Numbered from the stretch's first letter, positions 28,733 through 38,419 are shown. The stretch is DNA of 64,000 nt from Phocaeicola sartorii JCM 17136 = DSM 21941 (GCF_000614185.1 NZ_BAKM01000021.1:1-64000), one strand, 5' to 3'. Notes: generated by a model not told the origin, from the letters alone. Translations and numbers: made by a program.

Positions 28733-29767
28733 ATGAAAGAAAGAATTTTAGTAACAGGAGGAACCGGCTACATCGGTTCTCATACGGTAGTAGAACTGCA
28801 AAATAGCGGTTACGACGTAGTGATTGTGGACAATTTGTCCAACTCAAGCGCCGATGTGGTAGATAATATTGAAAAGGTTTCAGGAGTCCGTCCTGCATTC
28901 GAAAAGTTGGATTGCTTGGATTTTGAGGGAATGGACAAACTGTTTACTAAATATCCGGGTATAAAAGGTATTATTCATTTTGCAGCCAGCAAAGCTGTGG
29001 GTGAGTCGGTACAAAAACCATTGTTGTATTATCGCAATAATTTGGTTTCATTGATTAACCTGTTGGAGTTGATGCCGAAACATGGAGTAGAAGGTATCAT
29101 ATTCTCATCATCATGTACGGTGTATGGTCAGCCGGATATCCTTCCTGTAACGGAAGAGGCTCCGATTAAGAAAGCTGAATCTCCATACGGTAATACAAAA
29201 CAGATTAATGAAGAAATCATTCGTGATACAGTTGCTTCGGGTTCGCCCATCAATGCTATTATGTTGCGTTACTTTAATCCGATTGGCGCGCATCCCACTG
29301 CATTAATTGGTGAATTGCCCAATGGCGTTCCACAAAACCTGTTGCCGTACGTTACTCAGACTGCTATGGGTATCCGTGAGAAACTGAGCGTATTTGGTGA
29401 TGATTATGACACACCGGATGGTTCTTGCATCCGTGACTATATATACGTTGTGGATTTGGCGAAAGCTCATGTTATCGCAATGGACCGTATCCTGAACAAC
29501 AAGCAGAAGGAAAAGGTGGAAGTATTTAATATTGGTACCGGTAACGGAGTTTCTGTATTGGAATTGATCAGAACTTTTGAAAAAGCTACCGGCGTGAAAC
29601 TTAATTATCAGATTGTGGGCCGCCGTGCCGGAGATATTGAAAAGGTATGGGCTAATCCGGACTTTGCTAATAAAGAGTTGGGATGGAAAGCAGAAGCCAA
29701 TTTAGAAGATACTTTGCGTTCGGCATGGAACTGGCAGCTGAAATTGAGAGAAAGAGGTATTCAATAA
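28733..29767 (+). CDS. galE: UDP-glucose 4-epimerase
   Basis: A 344-residue extended SDR enzyme interconverting UDP-glucose and UDP-galactose. The NAD loop is 'VTGGTGYIGSHT', the catalytic Ser/Thr lie in 'FSSSCTVYG', the YxxxK motif is 'YGNTK', and 'RYFNPIGAHPT' and 'DGSCIRDYIYVVDLAKAH' are GalE signatures. The ATG at 28733 matches the family N-terminus (MKERILVTGG); an upstream extension overlapping the previous gene is not needed. Confidence 0.93.
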   Translation: MKERILVTGGTGYIGSHTVVELQNSGYDVVIVDNLSNSSADVVDNIEKVSGVRPAFEKLDCLDFEGMDKLFTKYPGIKGIIHFAASKAVGESVQKPLLYYRNNLVSLINLLELMPKHGVEGIIFSSSCTVYGQPDILPVTEEAPIKKAESPYGNTKQINEEIIRDTVASGSPINAIMLRYFNPIGAHPTALIGELPNGVPQNLLPYVTQTAMGIREKLSVFGDDYDTPDGSCIRDYIYVVDLAKAHVIAMDRILNNKQKEKVEVFNIGTGNGVSVLELIRTFEKATGVKLNYQIVGRRAGDIEKVWANPDFANKELGWKAEANLEDTLRSAWNWQLKLRERGIQ

Positions 29768-29958
29768 AAATTAAGATATTTTCAGAAAGACCGATGAACA
29801 AAGGACGCTAGTGTGGCGTTTTATAGATGCAAATAACCTGAAACCCCTCTTGGATATGTGAATACCTGACTGGTGGTAGTTATGTTACTCAAAACATAGA
29901 GCAGGCTAAAAAATTGCATAGTAGTTTTGTCGTGTTTTATTTTGTGTTTGTGTTGTGG

Positions 29959-29992
29959 CTGTTCTCCGACGTGAGTCGGGGAACAGTTTTTT
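29959..29992 (+). terminator. Terminator downstream of galE
   Basis: CTGTTCTCCGAC (29959-29970) pairs with GTCGGGGAACAG (29975-29986), with one G-T pair, followed by TTTTTT. It lies 190 bases past the galE stop, with a TAGTTTTG -7-like box at about 29922-29929, so the 29768-30093 gap may also hold a short independent transcript. Nothing else is visible in that gap. Confidence 0.8.
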
Positions 29993-30093
29993 GTTACGCC
30001 TGTTTGATTATTGCTTAGCCTCAGTCTGAGAAAGAAAGCAATAGAAATTTAGGAGGCGTTCATGTCTTTCTTTAGATTAAGCATAATCCGTTG

Positions 30094-30837
30094 CTATTCA
30101 GCATCAGGCAACAGTTCCTCCTGTATATTTGTCATGCTTCCCCACAAACTATACCGTGCTTCAGGATTCAATTTCTCCAGAGAATGCAAAATATTTTTCA
30201 TATCCGAACGATTCGACTGACTTTCATAAGGACAATTTTTGATCTGTTTGTGAAAACCTCGGATACGAGCCATTTCAATTAAATCCGCTTCATGAACCAA
30301 ACACATCGGACGGATAATTGTCATATCAAATTTATGCATCACCAATTTAGGAGGCATCGCACTGAACGCCCCCTGAAAAGTAATATTCATCAACAAGGTT
30401 TCCAGGATATCATCCATGTGATGTCCTAAAGCGATTTTATTGCAACCCTGCTCCTTTGCTACCATAAACAAAGCTTTTCTCCGATTCCAAGAACAAAGAA
30501 AGCAGGGAGACTTCCGGGTGTCGGTACTCGGATCAAAAGACGTTTCATAATGCACAAACGGCACTTCCAGGCTTTCTGAATAGCTTTTCAGATATTCCAA
30601 ATCTGATTGATAAGGAATATTCGTCATACCTACATGCACAGCTATCACTGTAAATTTCGGTTTTAAAATACGTGAACGCCTTGCCAACAGCTCCAGCAGA
30701 GCCAAAGAGTCCTTCCCGCCGGAAAGACCGATCAAAATTTTATCACCATCCTCAATCAAGCGGTACTTTACTACCCCCTTGTTAAAGCGTTGTTCCAACC
30801 TGCGCATTATTTTCTCGTCTTCCGTAAATTGTGCCAT
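30094..30837 (-). CDS. TtcA-like tRNA thiolation / PP-loop ATPase
   Basis: The 247-residue protein has the PP-loop 'SGGKDS' at residues 39-44 and a 'CFLC' pair at Cys112/Cys115, as in the TtcA family that makes 2-thiocytidine at tRNA position 32. 'GHHMDDILETLLMN' and 'IIRPMCLVHEADL' are also family motifs. The second pair of cluster Cys seen in enterobacterial TtcA is not obvious: only 'NCPYE' is present. So a related TtcA/TilS-type role is possible. It is transcribed away from the TPR/PD40 gene. Confidence 0.8.
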   Translation of the reverse strand: MAQFTEDEKIMRRLEQRFNKGVVKYRLIEDGDKILIGLSGGKDSLALLELLARRSRILKPKFTVIAVHVGMTNIPYQSDLEYLKSYSESLEVPFVHYETSFDPSTDTRKSPCFLCSWNRRKALFMVAKEQGCNKIALGHHMDDILETLLMNITFQGAFSAMPPKLVMHKFDMTIIRPMCLVHEADLIEMARIRGFHKQIKNCPYESQSNRSDMKNILHSLEKLNPEARYSLWGSMTNIQEELLPDAE

Positions 30838-30941
30838 ACATCTTGTTTAAAATAAGGCACAAAAGTACATGAAAAGAATGATTTATGGAAGATTTAACAA
30901 AATAGAATTATGTAAAGCATGATAATTCCAATTAATCTTTG

Positions 30942-30949
30942 TATTTTTG
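30942..30949 (+). promoter_or_regulatory. Candidate -7 element of the TPR/PD40 gene
   Basis: TATTTTTG matches the -7 consensus. Transcription would start near 30956, which favours a start codon at 30962 or 30980. Confidence 0.5.
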
Positions 30950-30979
30950 AATCTAAATAATATGGATAATAGACTAACT

Positions 30980-32389
30980 ATGTACAAAAAATATATCATT
31001 GGTTTATTTGTTTTATGCTGCGCGGGCAACACTGTGGCACAAAGCCTGGTGCAAGCCAAACAACTTTTCCAGAATGGAGAATTTGAACAAGCCAAACCTG
31101 TTTTCCAAAAGCTGGTAAAGCAAGCTCCTTCCAACGCCAGTTATAATTATTGGTATGGTGCATGTTGTTATGAGACTGGAGAAAAAAAAGAAGCACAGCC
31201 CTATCTTGAAAAAAGCGCCGCCCGCAAAGTTATTGACGCATACCGATACTTAGGAAAACTATATTATGACATCTATCGGTTCGATGATGCCGTAGATAAC
31301 TACGAACAACATATAGAATGGCTGGAAAAGAAAAAACGTCCCACTGAAGCGGCAGAAGCGGAGTTGGAACAAATAAAGCAGGCGGCCCGTATGATAAAGG
31401 GAGTGGAAGACATTGCTGTAATAGACAGTTTTGTGGTCGATAAAAACGATTTTCTGAAAGCATATAAAATAAGTAAAGAATCAGGGGCACTCTATCATGA
31501 TCCTGCCATATCCGGGACTGTTTATCAGACCGAAATGGGCAATAAGGTACTCTATGGGAACAAAAACGCAGACGGCAAAATGCAACTTTACTCCCGTATC
31601 CGTCTGTTGGACGGCTGGAGCGAGCCCGAACCCCTCATCTCTCTTAATGAACAGGGAAATGTAAACTATCCTTTCTTGATGTCAGATGGCATTACCTTGT
31701 ATTATGCATCGGACGGAGAAGGTTCTTTGGGTGGTTATGATATTTTTGTAACCCGTTATGATTCGGATAACGGCAATTATCTTCGGCCCGACAATATAGG
31801 GATGCCATTCAATTCTCCCGCCAATGACTATATGTACGCCATTGATGACTTCAACAATATCGGCTGGTTCGCTTCAGACCGCTATCAGCCCGATGACAAA
31901 GTCTGCATCTACGTGTTTGTCCCGAACTCTTCAAAAGAAGTGTACAATTATGAAAGTACAGACGAACAGATCATTATAAATGCAGCCAGCCTGCGATCTA
32001 TCCGCACTACTTGGAAAGATGAAGAGAAAGTACGGATCGGCAAGCAACGTCTAGCAGCGATAATGTATGCTAAAGAATCCGAAAGGCAACAAAAAGACTT
32101 CACTTTTATCATTGATGACTCTGCCGTTTACCATACATTGAAAGATTTCCGCTCTGCCGAGGCACGCAAACTTTACCAGCAAAGAATACAAAAGCAGAAA
32201 GATTATGACAATCTAAAGAAAGATCTGGATGCCAAACGCGGACAATATGTCCAAGGGAACAGTGCACGAAAGAAGAGTCTGACCCCCGCCATTTTAGAAT
32301 TGGAAAAACGTACGGAACAACTTCTGAAAGAAATGGCCCAACTGGATATCAGCGTCCGCAACGAAGAAATAAAGAAGTTGAAACATTAA
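30980..32389 (+). CDS. TPR and PD40 (WD40-like) repeat exported protein
   Basis: From the ATG at 30980 a signal peptide 'MYKKYIIGLFVLCCAGNTVAQ' precedes tetratricopeptide repeats (AKQLFQNGEFEQAKPVFQKL, NASYNYWYGACCYETGEKKEA) to about residue 110. A PD40-type propeller region follows ('YPFLMSDGITLYYASDGEG', 'GGYDIFVTRYD', 'GWFASDRYQPDDKVCIYVF') and then a Lys/Glu-rich C-terminal coiled coil. This architecture is common in Bacteroidetes cell-envelope proteins, some linked to OmpA-like or gliding/secretion machinery; the role here is unknown. It is followed closely by nfeD and floA. Starts at 30947 or 30962 are possible. Confidence 0.7.
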   Translation: MYKKYIIGLFVLCCAGNTVAQSLVQAKQLFQNGEFEQAKPVFQKLVKQAPSNASYNYWYGACCYETGEKKEAQPYLEKSAARKVIDAYRYLGKLYYDIYRFDDAVDNYEQHIEWLEKKKRPTEAAEAELEQIKQAARMIKGVEDIAVIDSFVVDKNDFLKAYKISKESGALYHDPAISGTVYQTEMGNKVLYGNKNADGKMQLYSRIRLLDGWSEPEPLISLNEQGNVNYPFLMSDGITLYYASDGEGSLGGYDIFVTRYDSDNGNYLRPDNIGMPFNSPANDYMYAIDDFNNIGWFASDRYQPDDKVCIYVFVPNSSKEVYNYESTDEQIIINAASLRSIRTTWKDEEKVRIGKQRLAAIMYAKESERQQKDFTFIIDDSAVYHTLKDFRSAEARKLYQQRIQKQKDYDNLKKDLDAKRGQYVQGNSARKKSLTPAILELEKRTEQLLKEMAQLDISVRNEEIKKLKH

Positions 32390-32401
32390 TACAAAGATAT
32401 T

Positions 32402-32875
32402 ATGGAAGTATTTATTATCTTAGCGCTCATCTTAGCAGGACTACTTCTCTTTATTGTAGAAGTTTTCCTTATTCCCGGCATTAGCATAGCTGGGATAGCA
32501 TCGGCCATCTGCCTGCTATATGCCAACTATTATGCTTTTGACACATTAGGACCGGTGGCAGGATTCATTACTTTGATAGCATCTGCCCTAAGTTGCGTAG
32601 TCATCATCGTCTGGTTTATGCGTTCAAAAACCATGGACAAGCTTTCTTTGAAGAAAACACTGGATTATAAGATCGACCCCCTAAAAGGAATCCGTATCCG
32701 CATCGGAGACAAAGGTACAACAATTACCCGTCTTGCATTGATTGGCAATGCAAACATTAACGGAAACATTATCGAAGTGCGCTCCGCCGATGGCTTAATT
32801 GATGAGAATACTCCCGTTTATGTAGAAAGAGTGGTTGGAGGGACGGTGATTGTACGCACATTCGACCAATGGTAG
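32402..32875 (+). CDS. NfeD-like membrane protein
   Basis: A 157-residue protein with three hydrophobic helices in the first 75 residues ('IILALILAGLLLFIVEVFLIPG' then two more) and a C-terminal OB-fold-like beta domain ('GTTITRLALIGNANINGNIIEVRSADGLI'). NfeD proteins partner with flotillin-like FloA in membrane microdomains, and floA is the next gene, 143 bases downstream. Confidence 0.85.
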   Translation: MEVFIILALILAGLLLFIVEVFLIPGISIAGIASAICLLYANYYAFDTLGPVAGFITLIASALSCVVIIVWFMRSKTMDKLSLKKTLDYKIDPLKGIRIRIGDKGTTITRLALIGNANINGNIIEVRSADGLIDENTPVYVERVVGGTVIVRTFDQW

Positions 32876-33018
32876 GAAAACGGCCTGTTTCAATATGAAT
32901 TATCAGGTTTCTTGATTAATTTTCCCATTCAAGTATACCCTGAACAATAGTGAAAACAGCAGAAAACTAATGTTGAGCTGTTCAAAAATAAATATTTACT
33001 CTTAAACAACAGATTATT

Positions 33019-34016
33019 ATGATCGAACCCAACTATCTTCCGTTCATCCTTATAGGAGGTGGAATTATTTTCGTGGTACTATTCTTTCATTATGTACATT
33101 TTTCCTCTGGCTGTCTGCCAAAGTTTCGGGTGTACGCATCTCATTGGTGCAATTATTTTTAATGCGCATCCGTAATGTCCCCCCTTATGTCATTGTTCCG
33201 GCAATGATTGAGGCACACAAAGCCGGCCTGAGCAACATAACCCGTGATGAATTGGAGGCTCATTATATGGCAGGCGGGCATGTAGAAAAAGTAGTACATG
33301 CATTAGTGTCTGCATCCAAAGCCAACATCGAACTGTCTTTCCAAATGGCAACCGGTATTGACCTGGCCGGCCGTGACGTATTCGAAGCCGTGCAAATGTC
33401 AGTAAACCCTAAAGTAATCGATACTCCTCCCGTTACAGCCGTAGCTAAAGACGGCATACAGCTTATAGCCAAGGCCCGCGTCACCGTACGTGCCAATATC
33501 CGCCAATTAGTAGGAGGTGCCGGAGAAGATACGATTCTAGCACGTGTGGGTGAAGGTATCGTATCCTCCATCGGATCGTCCGAAAATCACAAGTCCGTAT
33601 TAGAAAATCCTGATTCTATCTCTAAGTTGGTACTCCGTAAGGGCTTGGATGCCGGTACAGCCTTCGAAATTCTGTCCATTGATATAGCTGATATTGATAT
33701 AGGTAGAAATATTGGCGCTGCTTTGCAGATAGACCAAGCCAACGCCGATAAAAACATTGCACAAGCCAAAGCAGAAGAACGCCGTGCGATGGCCGTCGCC
33801 TTGGAACAGGAAATGAAAGCTAAAGCAGAAGAGGCACGCGCGAATGTGATCCAGGCGGAAGCCGAAGTTCCCAAGGCCATGGCGGAAGCATTTCGTAGCG
33901 GGAACTTGGGCATTATGGACTATTACCGCATGAAGAATATACAAGCGGATACTTCCATGCGTGAAAATATCGCGAAACCCGAGACAACTCTCGGTAGTGA
34001 GCCGTTGAGTAAATAA
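33019..34016 (+). CDS. floA: Flotillin-like protein FloA (one frameshift)
   Basis: FloA is a membrane-associated scaffold of functional microdomains. The ATG at 33019 begins '[26 protein letters not shown]'. The frame then breaks at C33097: one more C turns the next residues into [20 protein letters not shown], after which the long frame continues to 34016, giving about 332 residues. The body has the family repeats ('[25 protein letters not shown]', '[27 protein letters not shown]') and an Ala/Glu-rich coiled coil near the end ('[25 protein letters not shown]'). Confidence 0.9.
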
Positions 34017-34203
34017 ATAAAATCAGCGTTCAAGCGATTGATGGATTTCTCTTAGATATGGATGAAACAGTTTTTCTCTTGATTATGTAAATATCAATGA
34101 TTTGTGACATCTGTCTCTAAGAGATGATTTGTTTGTGTTCCGATTAAAAAGGCAAGAAATATAACCATTAATCGTGCTGACCATTAACCACTAAAAAAAG
34201 ATT

Positions 34204-35082
34204 ATGAAAAAATATTATGCGGAATCTGAGTTGATTATCAATCCCGACGGTTCTATCTTTCATCTCCATGTCAAACCGGAACAGCTGGCAGACAAAATAA
34301 TTCTAGTAGGTGATCCAGGACGTGTAGCATTAGTAGCTTCTCATTTCGATACTAAAGAATGTGAAATAGAAAGCCGTGAGTTCAAGACCATCACTGGTAC
34401 TTATAAAGGAAAACGTATCACCGTGGTTTCCACCGGTATAGGTTGCGACAATATAGACATTGTGATGAACGAATTAGACGCTTTGGCTAATATTGATTTC
34501 AATACCCGTTGTGAAAAAAACTACTTACACCAATTGGAATTAGTGCGCATCGGCACATGCGGTGGATTACAACCTTATACTCCTGTTGGTACTTATATTT
34601 GTTCTGAAAAGTCTATCGGTTTTGACGGACTACTCAACTTCTACGCCGGACGCAATGAGGTTTGCGATCTGAAATTCGAACAAGCTTTTGTGGATTACAT
34701 GGGGTGGGAGGGCAATGTGTGCATCACTCATCCATACGTTATAGATGCCGACCGGGAATTAATCGGACGCATCGCGCAAAATGATATGGTCTGTGGCGTA
34801 ACTATCGCCGCAGGAGGTTTCTTTGGTCCGCAAGGACGGGAGCTCCGTATCCCTTTGGCGGATCCTGAACAGAATGAAAAGATTGAGAAATTTGAATACA
34901 ATGATTATCGCATCACTAACTTTGAGATGGAAAGTTCCGCCCTTGCCGGACTGGCACGCCTGATGGGACACAAAGCCATGACCGTATGTATGGTGATTGC
35001 CAATCGATTAATAAAGGAAGCCAATACTGGCTATAAAAATTCTATTGACGGTTTGATAGGAAAAGTACTGGAAAGAATATAA
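34204..35082 (+). CDS. Nucleoside phosphorylase (uridine phosphorylase-like)
   Basis: A 292-residue PNP/UDP-family enzyme that cleaves nucleosides with phosphate. 'DKIILVGDPGRVALVASHF' is the phosphate-binding start, 'VRIGTCGGLQ' and 'TNFEMESSALAGLARLMGH' (with the ribose-binding EMES) are signature segments. The sequence does not decide between uridine and other nucleosides. It stands alone with gaps of about 190-205 bases on each side in which nothing clear is seen. Confidence 0.85.
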   Translation: MKKYYAESELIINPDGSIFHLHVKPEQLADKIILVGDPGRVALVASHFDTKECEIESREFKTITGTYKGKRITVVSTGIGCDNIDIVMNELDALANIDFNTRCEKNYLHQLELVRIGTCGGLQPYTPVGTYICSEKSIGFDGLLNFYAGRNEVCDLKFEQAFVDYMGWEGNVCITHPYVIDADRELIGRIAQNDMVCGVTIAAGGFFGPQGRELRIPLADPEQNEKIEKFEYNDYRITNFEMESSALAGLARLMGHKAMTVCMVIANRLIKEANTGYKNSIDGLIGKVLERI

Positions 35083-35287
35083 TTCCTGATTTAGCCGCCT
35101 ATATAATAGGGACAAGATTCACCGGATTTTCTATCAGTACTTTATTACCATCTAGGAGAAGATTGCCATAAACGGAATTGTTTACGGAATAAATCAAATC
35201 TTTTTACCAAACAGGGGTGTCACTTATTGAAAGTCAACATTCTTCATAGAAGAGAAATGACAAGCCCCCCATAAAACAGATAAAAAA

Positions 35288-35773
35288 ATGGAAACCAGTT
35301 TCAAACAAACAACTAATAACAAAGCGGAACGTTACCGTCTTTTCCTCCCCCAGTTTGAGCTTTTAATCTCAGATGAAAAAGAAGAAATAAGTGTTCTGGC
35401 TAATACAGCCGCTGCTCTTCGGGAAGCCTTCGGATTTTTTTGGGTAGGTTTCTATCTAGTGAAAGACGGACAACTCATTTTGGGCCCTTTTCAGGGAAGC
35501 ACCGCCTGTTATCGTATTCATAAAGGAAAGGGAGTATGCGGGACCTCATGGGTGGAAGCCCGAACCTTGATAGTACCTGATGTAGAACAATTCCCCGGGC
35601 ATATAGCTTGCAGTTCTCTCTCCCGCTCCGAAATTGTAGTTCCTATTCTTGTCGGCGGACAGGTAAAGGGAGTATTGGATATTGACAGTGATCAATTAAA
35701 TTCCTTTGATGATACAGACCGCCGTTATTTAGAAGAAGTAACAGCCATCATAGCTAAAACATTGTATTATTAA
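35288..35773 (+). CDS. Free methionine-(R)-sulfoxide reductase (GAF domain)
   Basis: A 161-residue single GAF-domain protein. The three catalytic-type Cys of this family are at 74 ('TACYRI'), 84 ('GVCGTSW') and 108 ('HIACSS'), followed by 'SRSEIVVPILVGGQVKGVLDIDSD'. It repairs free Met-R-sulfoxide with thioredoxin as reductant. It ends 4-10 bases before mnmE and is probably cotranscribed with it. Confidence 0.9.
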   Translation: METSFKQTTNNKAERYRLFLPQFELLISDEKEEISVLANTAAALREAFGFFWVGFYLVKDGQLILGPFQGSTACYRIHKGKGVCGTSWVEARTLIVPDVEQFPGHIACSSLSRSEIVVPILVGGQVKGVLDIDSDQLNSFDDTDRRYLEEVTAIIAKTLYY

Positions 35774-35783
35774 CCAAATGAAA

Positions 35784-37280
35784 ATGATAAACCAAGATAC
35801 GATCTGTGCCATTGCCACCGCCCAGGGGGGAGCCATTGGAATAATCCGTGTATCCGGTCCAAAAGCAATTGAAATAACGTCACGCATATTTATACCCGCC
35901 AAAGGCAAACCATTGACCGAACGAGAACCATATACTCTTACTTTCGGAAAGATTTGTGCTAAAAAGCGGGAGATCAATAATACACTTTCCCGAAAAGCAA
36001 GTGAAATCTCGCAAGGAAAAAGTGATACGTCACAAAAAGAAGAATCAATTGCACCTCTTGTAGAAGAAGTAATAGACGAAGTCTTGATTTCCTTGTTCCG
36101 CGCCCCCCATTCTTATACTGGTGAAGACAGTACGGAAATCATGTGTCACGGTTCATCCTATATCCTGCAACAAGTAATGCAACTCCTTATCTATAACGGA
36201 TGCCGTGCTGCCCTACCGGGTGAATACACCCAACGTGCTTTTCTGAACGGAAAAATGGACTTGAGTCAAGCCGAGGCTGTGGCCGATCTAATAGCTTCAT
36301 CGTCTGCTGCCACTCATCGCTTGGCGATGAGTCAGATGCGCGGAGGATTCAGTAAAGAACTTTCCGGCCTGCGTAACCAATTGCTTCATTTTACTTCGTT
36401 GATGGAACTGGAACTGGACTTCAGTGACCATGAAGAACTAGAATTCGCCAATCGTGACGAACTGAGCAGTCTGGCTACCCACATCGAACAAGTAATTGCC
36501 CGGCTGGCTCATTCTTTCAACGTAGGAAACGCAATCAAGAATGGTATTCCTGTGGCAATTATCGGAGAAACGAATGCTGGAAAATCCACCTTACTGAATG
36601 TGTTGCTGAATGAGGAAAAAGCCATTGTCAGTGATATCCATGGGACTACCCGTGACGTGATAGAAGATACGATCAATTTGCAAGGTATCACCTTCCGATT
36701 CATCGATACAGCCGGAATCCGTCAAACAACCGATACGATAGAAAGTCTGGGTATAGAACGTACTTTTCAAAAGATGGACCAAGCACATGTCATTTTATGG
36801 ATGATAGACTCTACAGAGGCCCAAAGAAGGTTTGAAGAATTAAAGGCTGAAGTTCTTCCACACTGTGAAGGAAAAAAGGTAATTATTTTATTCAATAAGT
36901 CAGATCTGCTACTAGCAACACAAAAAGAAGAGTTGTCAGCCATATTTACTGACATGAAAGTAGAAAAACTATTTATCTCAGCAAAAAAAAGGGAAAATAT
37001 AACGATTCTGGAAAAGAAGTTGGTACAGGCAGCTGCCTTACCGGAAATCAACCAAAACGATATTATCATTACAAATGTACGCCATTTCGAGGCATTAACA
37101 CGAGCATTGGATTCAATTCATAGAGTACAGGAAGGATTGCAATTGGGATTATCAGGAGATTTGGTGAGTGAGGATTTAAGACAATGTATCTACGAACTAA
37201 GTGAGATTGTTGCAGAAGGAGGTATAACCTCGGAAGAGACTTTGCAAAATATATTTCAAAACTTTTGTATCGGCAAATGA
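35784..37280 (+). CDS. mnmE: tRNA modification GTPase MnmE (TrmE)
   Basis: MnmE with MnmG modifies the wobble uridine of tRNAs. The ATG at 35784 gives MINQDTICAIATAQGGAIG, the usual start (an ATG at 35778 adds two residues). The G domain has 'GETNAGKSTLLN', 'DIHGTTRD', 'DTAGIR' and 'NKSDL', and the C-terminal Cys motif is 'FCIGK'. An in-frame insertion of about 35 polar residues follows 'LTFGKIC' (around residues 57-92) before the conserved 'EEVIDEVLIS', making the protein longer than usual. The stop codon at 37278-37280 is the first part of the 21-bp attachment repeat of the mobile element. Confidence 0.93.
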   Translation: MINQDTICAIATAQGGAIGIIRVSGPKAIEITSRIFIPAKGKPLTEREPYTLTFGKICAKKREINNTLSRKASEISQGKSDTSQKEESIAPLVEEVIDEVLISLFRAPHSYTGEDSTEIMCHGSSYILQQVMQLLIYNGCRAALPGEYTQRAFLNGKMDLSQAEAVADLIASSSAATHRLAMSQMRGGFSKELSGLRNQLLHFTSLMELELDFSDHEELEFANRDELSSLATHIEQVIARLAHSFNVGNAIKNGIPVAIIGETNAGKSTLLNVLLNEEKAIVSDIHGTTRDVIEDTINLQGITFRFIDTAGIRQTTDTIESLGIERTFQKMDQAHVILWMIDSTEAQRRFEELKAEVLPHCEGKKVIILFNKSDLLLATQKEELSAIFTDMKVEKLFISAKKRENITILEKKLVQAAALPEINQNDIIITNVRHFEALTRALDSIHRVQEGLQLGLSGDLVSEDLRQCIYELSEIVAEGGITSEETLQNIFQNFCIGK

Positions 37281-37298
37281 TGGCTTGGAAACAGCCAT
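37269..37298 (+). repeat. Left attachment-site copy (3' end of mnmE)
   Basis: The 21 bases 37278-37298 (TGATGGCTTGG then AAACAGCCAT) recur exactly at 62220-62240 in the same orientation. The match extends upstream to 37269 with two differences. It coincides with the mnmE stop codon, so insertion leaves the gene intact. The core is itself an imperfect palindrome (ATGGCT...AGCCAT), as in tyrosine-recombinase core sites. Confidence 0.85.
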
Positions 37299-37320
37299 AA
37301 GCAATCATAACCATTTAGAA

Positions 37321-37352
37321 TAAAGTCGCTGTATTTCAGTGACTTTTCTATT
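37321..37352 (+). terminator. Terminator after mnmE
   Basis: AAGTCGCTG and CAGTGACTT form a short stem with one G-T pair, followed by TTTCTATTTT, about 45 bases past the mnmE stop and inside the mobile element. Confidence 0.6.
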
Positions 37353-37464
37353 TTAACACTTTCCAGTCCGTATTTGGAGGTAACGGATTTTATCCATATT
37401 TTTCTATCATATTTCTACCGTGACGGAAATTCACGGTTAGCCCGAATATCACAGTGACGCATTA

Positions 37465-37500
37465 GTTGACGTGTGTTGACAGTGGTTTACATGTGTGGAC
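37465..37500 (+). repeat. Four 10-bp phased repeats upstream of the four-HTH gene
   Basis: GTTGAC (37465), GTTGAC (37475), GTTTAC (37485) and GTGGAC (37495) occur exactly ten bases apart with GTGT/AGTG/ATGT between. They lie 41 bases before the ATG of the four-HTH gene and within 230 bases of the attachment core, so they may be operator or recombination arm sites. Confidence 0.5.
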
Positions 37501-37540
37501 AAAAAGGGAAATTAAAAAACGTAGAAAATGACTCGAAAAT

Positions 37541-38419
37541 ATGGAAGTAAAGAGGATTTGTCAATGGTGTGGTAAACCGTTCATCGCACAGAAAACAACA
37601 ACTTGTTATTGTAGCCCTCAATGCTCGAAGCGAGGTTACAAACATCGTATCAAAGAGCGCAAAATGGAATTGCGCCACATGCAAGAAATGCAGGAGCTGC
37701 GCTCCAGTCTGGAGAAGCAGGAGTATTTCACATTCTCTCAGGCTGCCCGATTGATGGGCGTGAGCCGTCAATACATTTATAAGTTAGTCAAAGAGGACAA
37801 ACTTAGGGCATCCCGAATTAGCGGAAGGATGTCATTGGTCAGACGTGCCGACATAGAACTAATGCTCAAAAGCAAACCATACGAGCGATTAGTAGCTAAA
37901 AGTGATTTCGACATCTCCGAATATTACACTGCCGAAGAGATTGCAGAGAAGTACAAGGTCAATGCCAAATGGGTATGGACTTATACACGGCAACACAAAG
38001 TGCCAAAGGTGAGGATACGCCAATTCAACTATTACAGCAAGAAGCATATCGATGCCGCCTTTGCCAAATACGAGGTAGATTCCGACCTGACCGAATGGTA
38101 CACTCCCGAAGAAATTCAGGAAAAGTACGGAATGACACGTGTCGCCATCCGTTCGCAAGTGTATCGAAATAATATCCCATCCAAGAAAGAGCATGGACAG
38201 ATATATTACTCCAAACTGCATTTCGACCTGTCGAAGACATCGGAACAAGAAAGTAAGGCGGAATACTATACCGTCAAGGAGGCGATGGAGAAATTCAAGT
38301 TGTCCCGTGATTCGGTCTATGGTATTCTGCAATTCCATCAGATTAATCGTGAGAAGAACGGAAGGTTCGTCAGATTCCTGAAAGTGGAGTTTGACCGGGT
38401 GATGGGTATCCGCAAATAG
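37541..38419 (+). CDS. Zinc-ribbon plus four-repeat HTH DNA-binding protein of the mobile element
   Basis: The 292-residue protein opens with a treble-clef type Cys cluster ('CQWCGKPF', 'CYCSPQC') and a basic stretch. Four HTH_17/excisionase-like units follow: about residues 61-108 ('FTFSQAARLMGVSRQYIYKLV'), 123-170 ('YYTAEEIAEKYKVNAKWVWTY'), 183-230 ('WYTPEEIQEKYGMTRVAIRSQV') and 240-290 ('YYTVKEAMEKFKLSRDSVYGIL'). Excisionase-type proteins bind DNA bending sites near att. It is the first gene of the element, followed by the integrase, which fits a recombination directionality or control role. A decayed copy exists at 62242-62646. Confidence 0.75.
   Translation: MEVKRICQWCGKPFIAQKTTTCYCSPQCSKRGYKHRIKERKMELRHMQEMQELRSSLEKQEYFTFSQAARLMGVSRQYIYKLVKEDKLRASRISGRMSLVRRADIELMLKSKPYERLVAKSDFDISEYYTAEEIAEKYKVNAKWVWTYTRQHKVPKVRIRQFNYYSKKHIDAAFAKYEVDSDLTEWYTPEEIQEKYGMTRVAIRSQVYRNNIPSKKEHGQIYYSKLHFDLSKTSEQESKAEYYTVKEAMEKFKLSRDSVYGILQFHQINREKNGRFVRFLKVEFDRVMGIRK

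Noticed and set aside
37269..37298. A tRNA gene as integration target
   Set aside because: No cloverleaf could be found; the repeat overlaps the mnmE stop codon instead.
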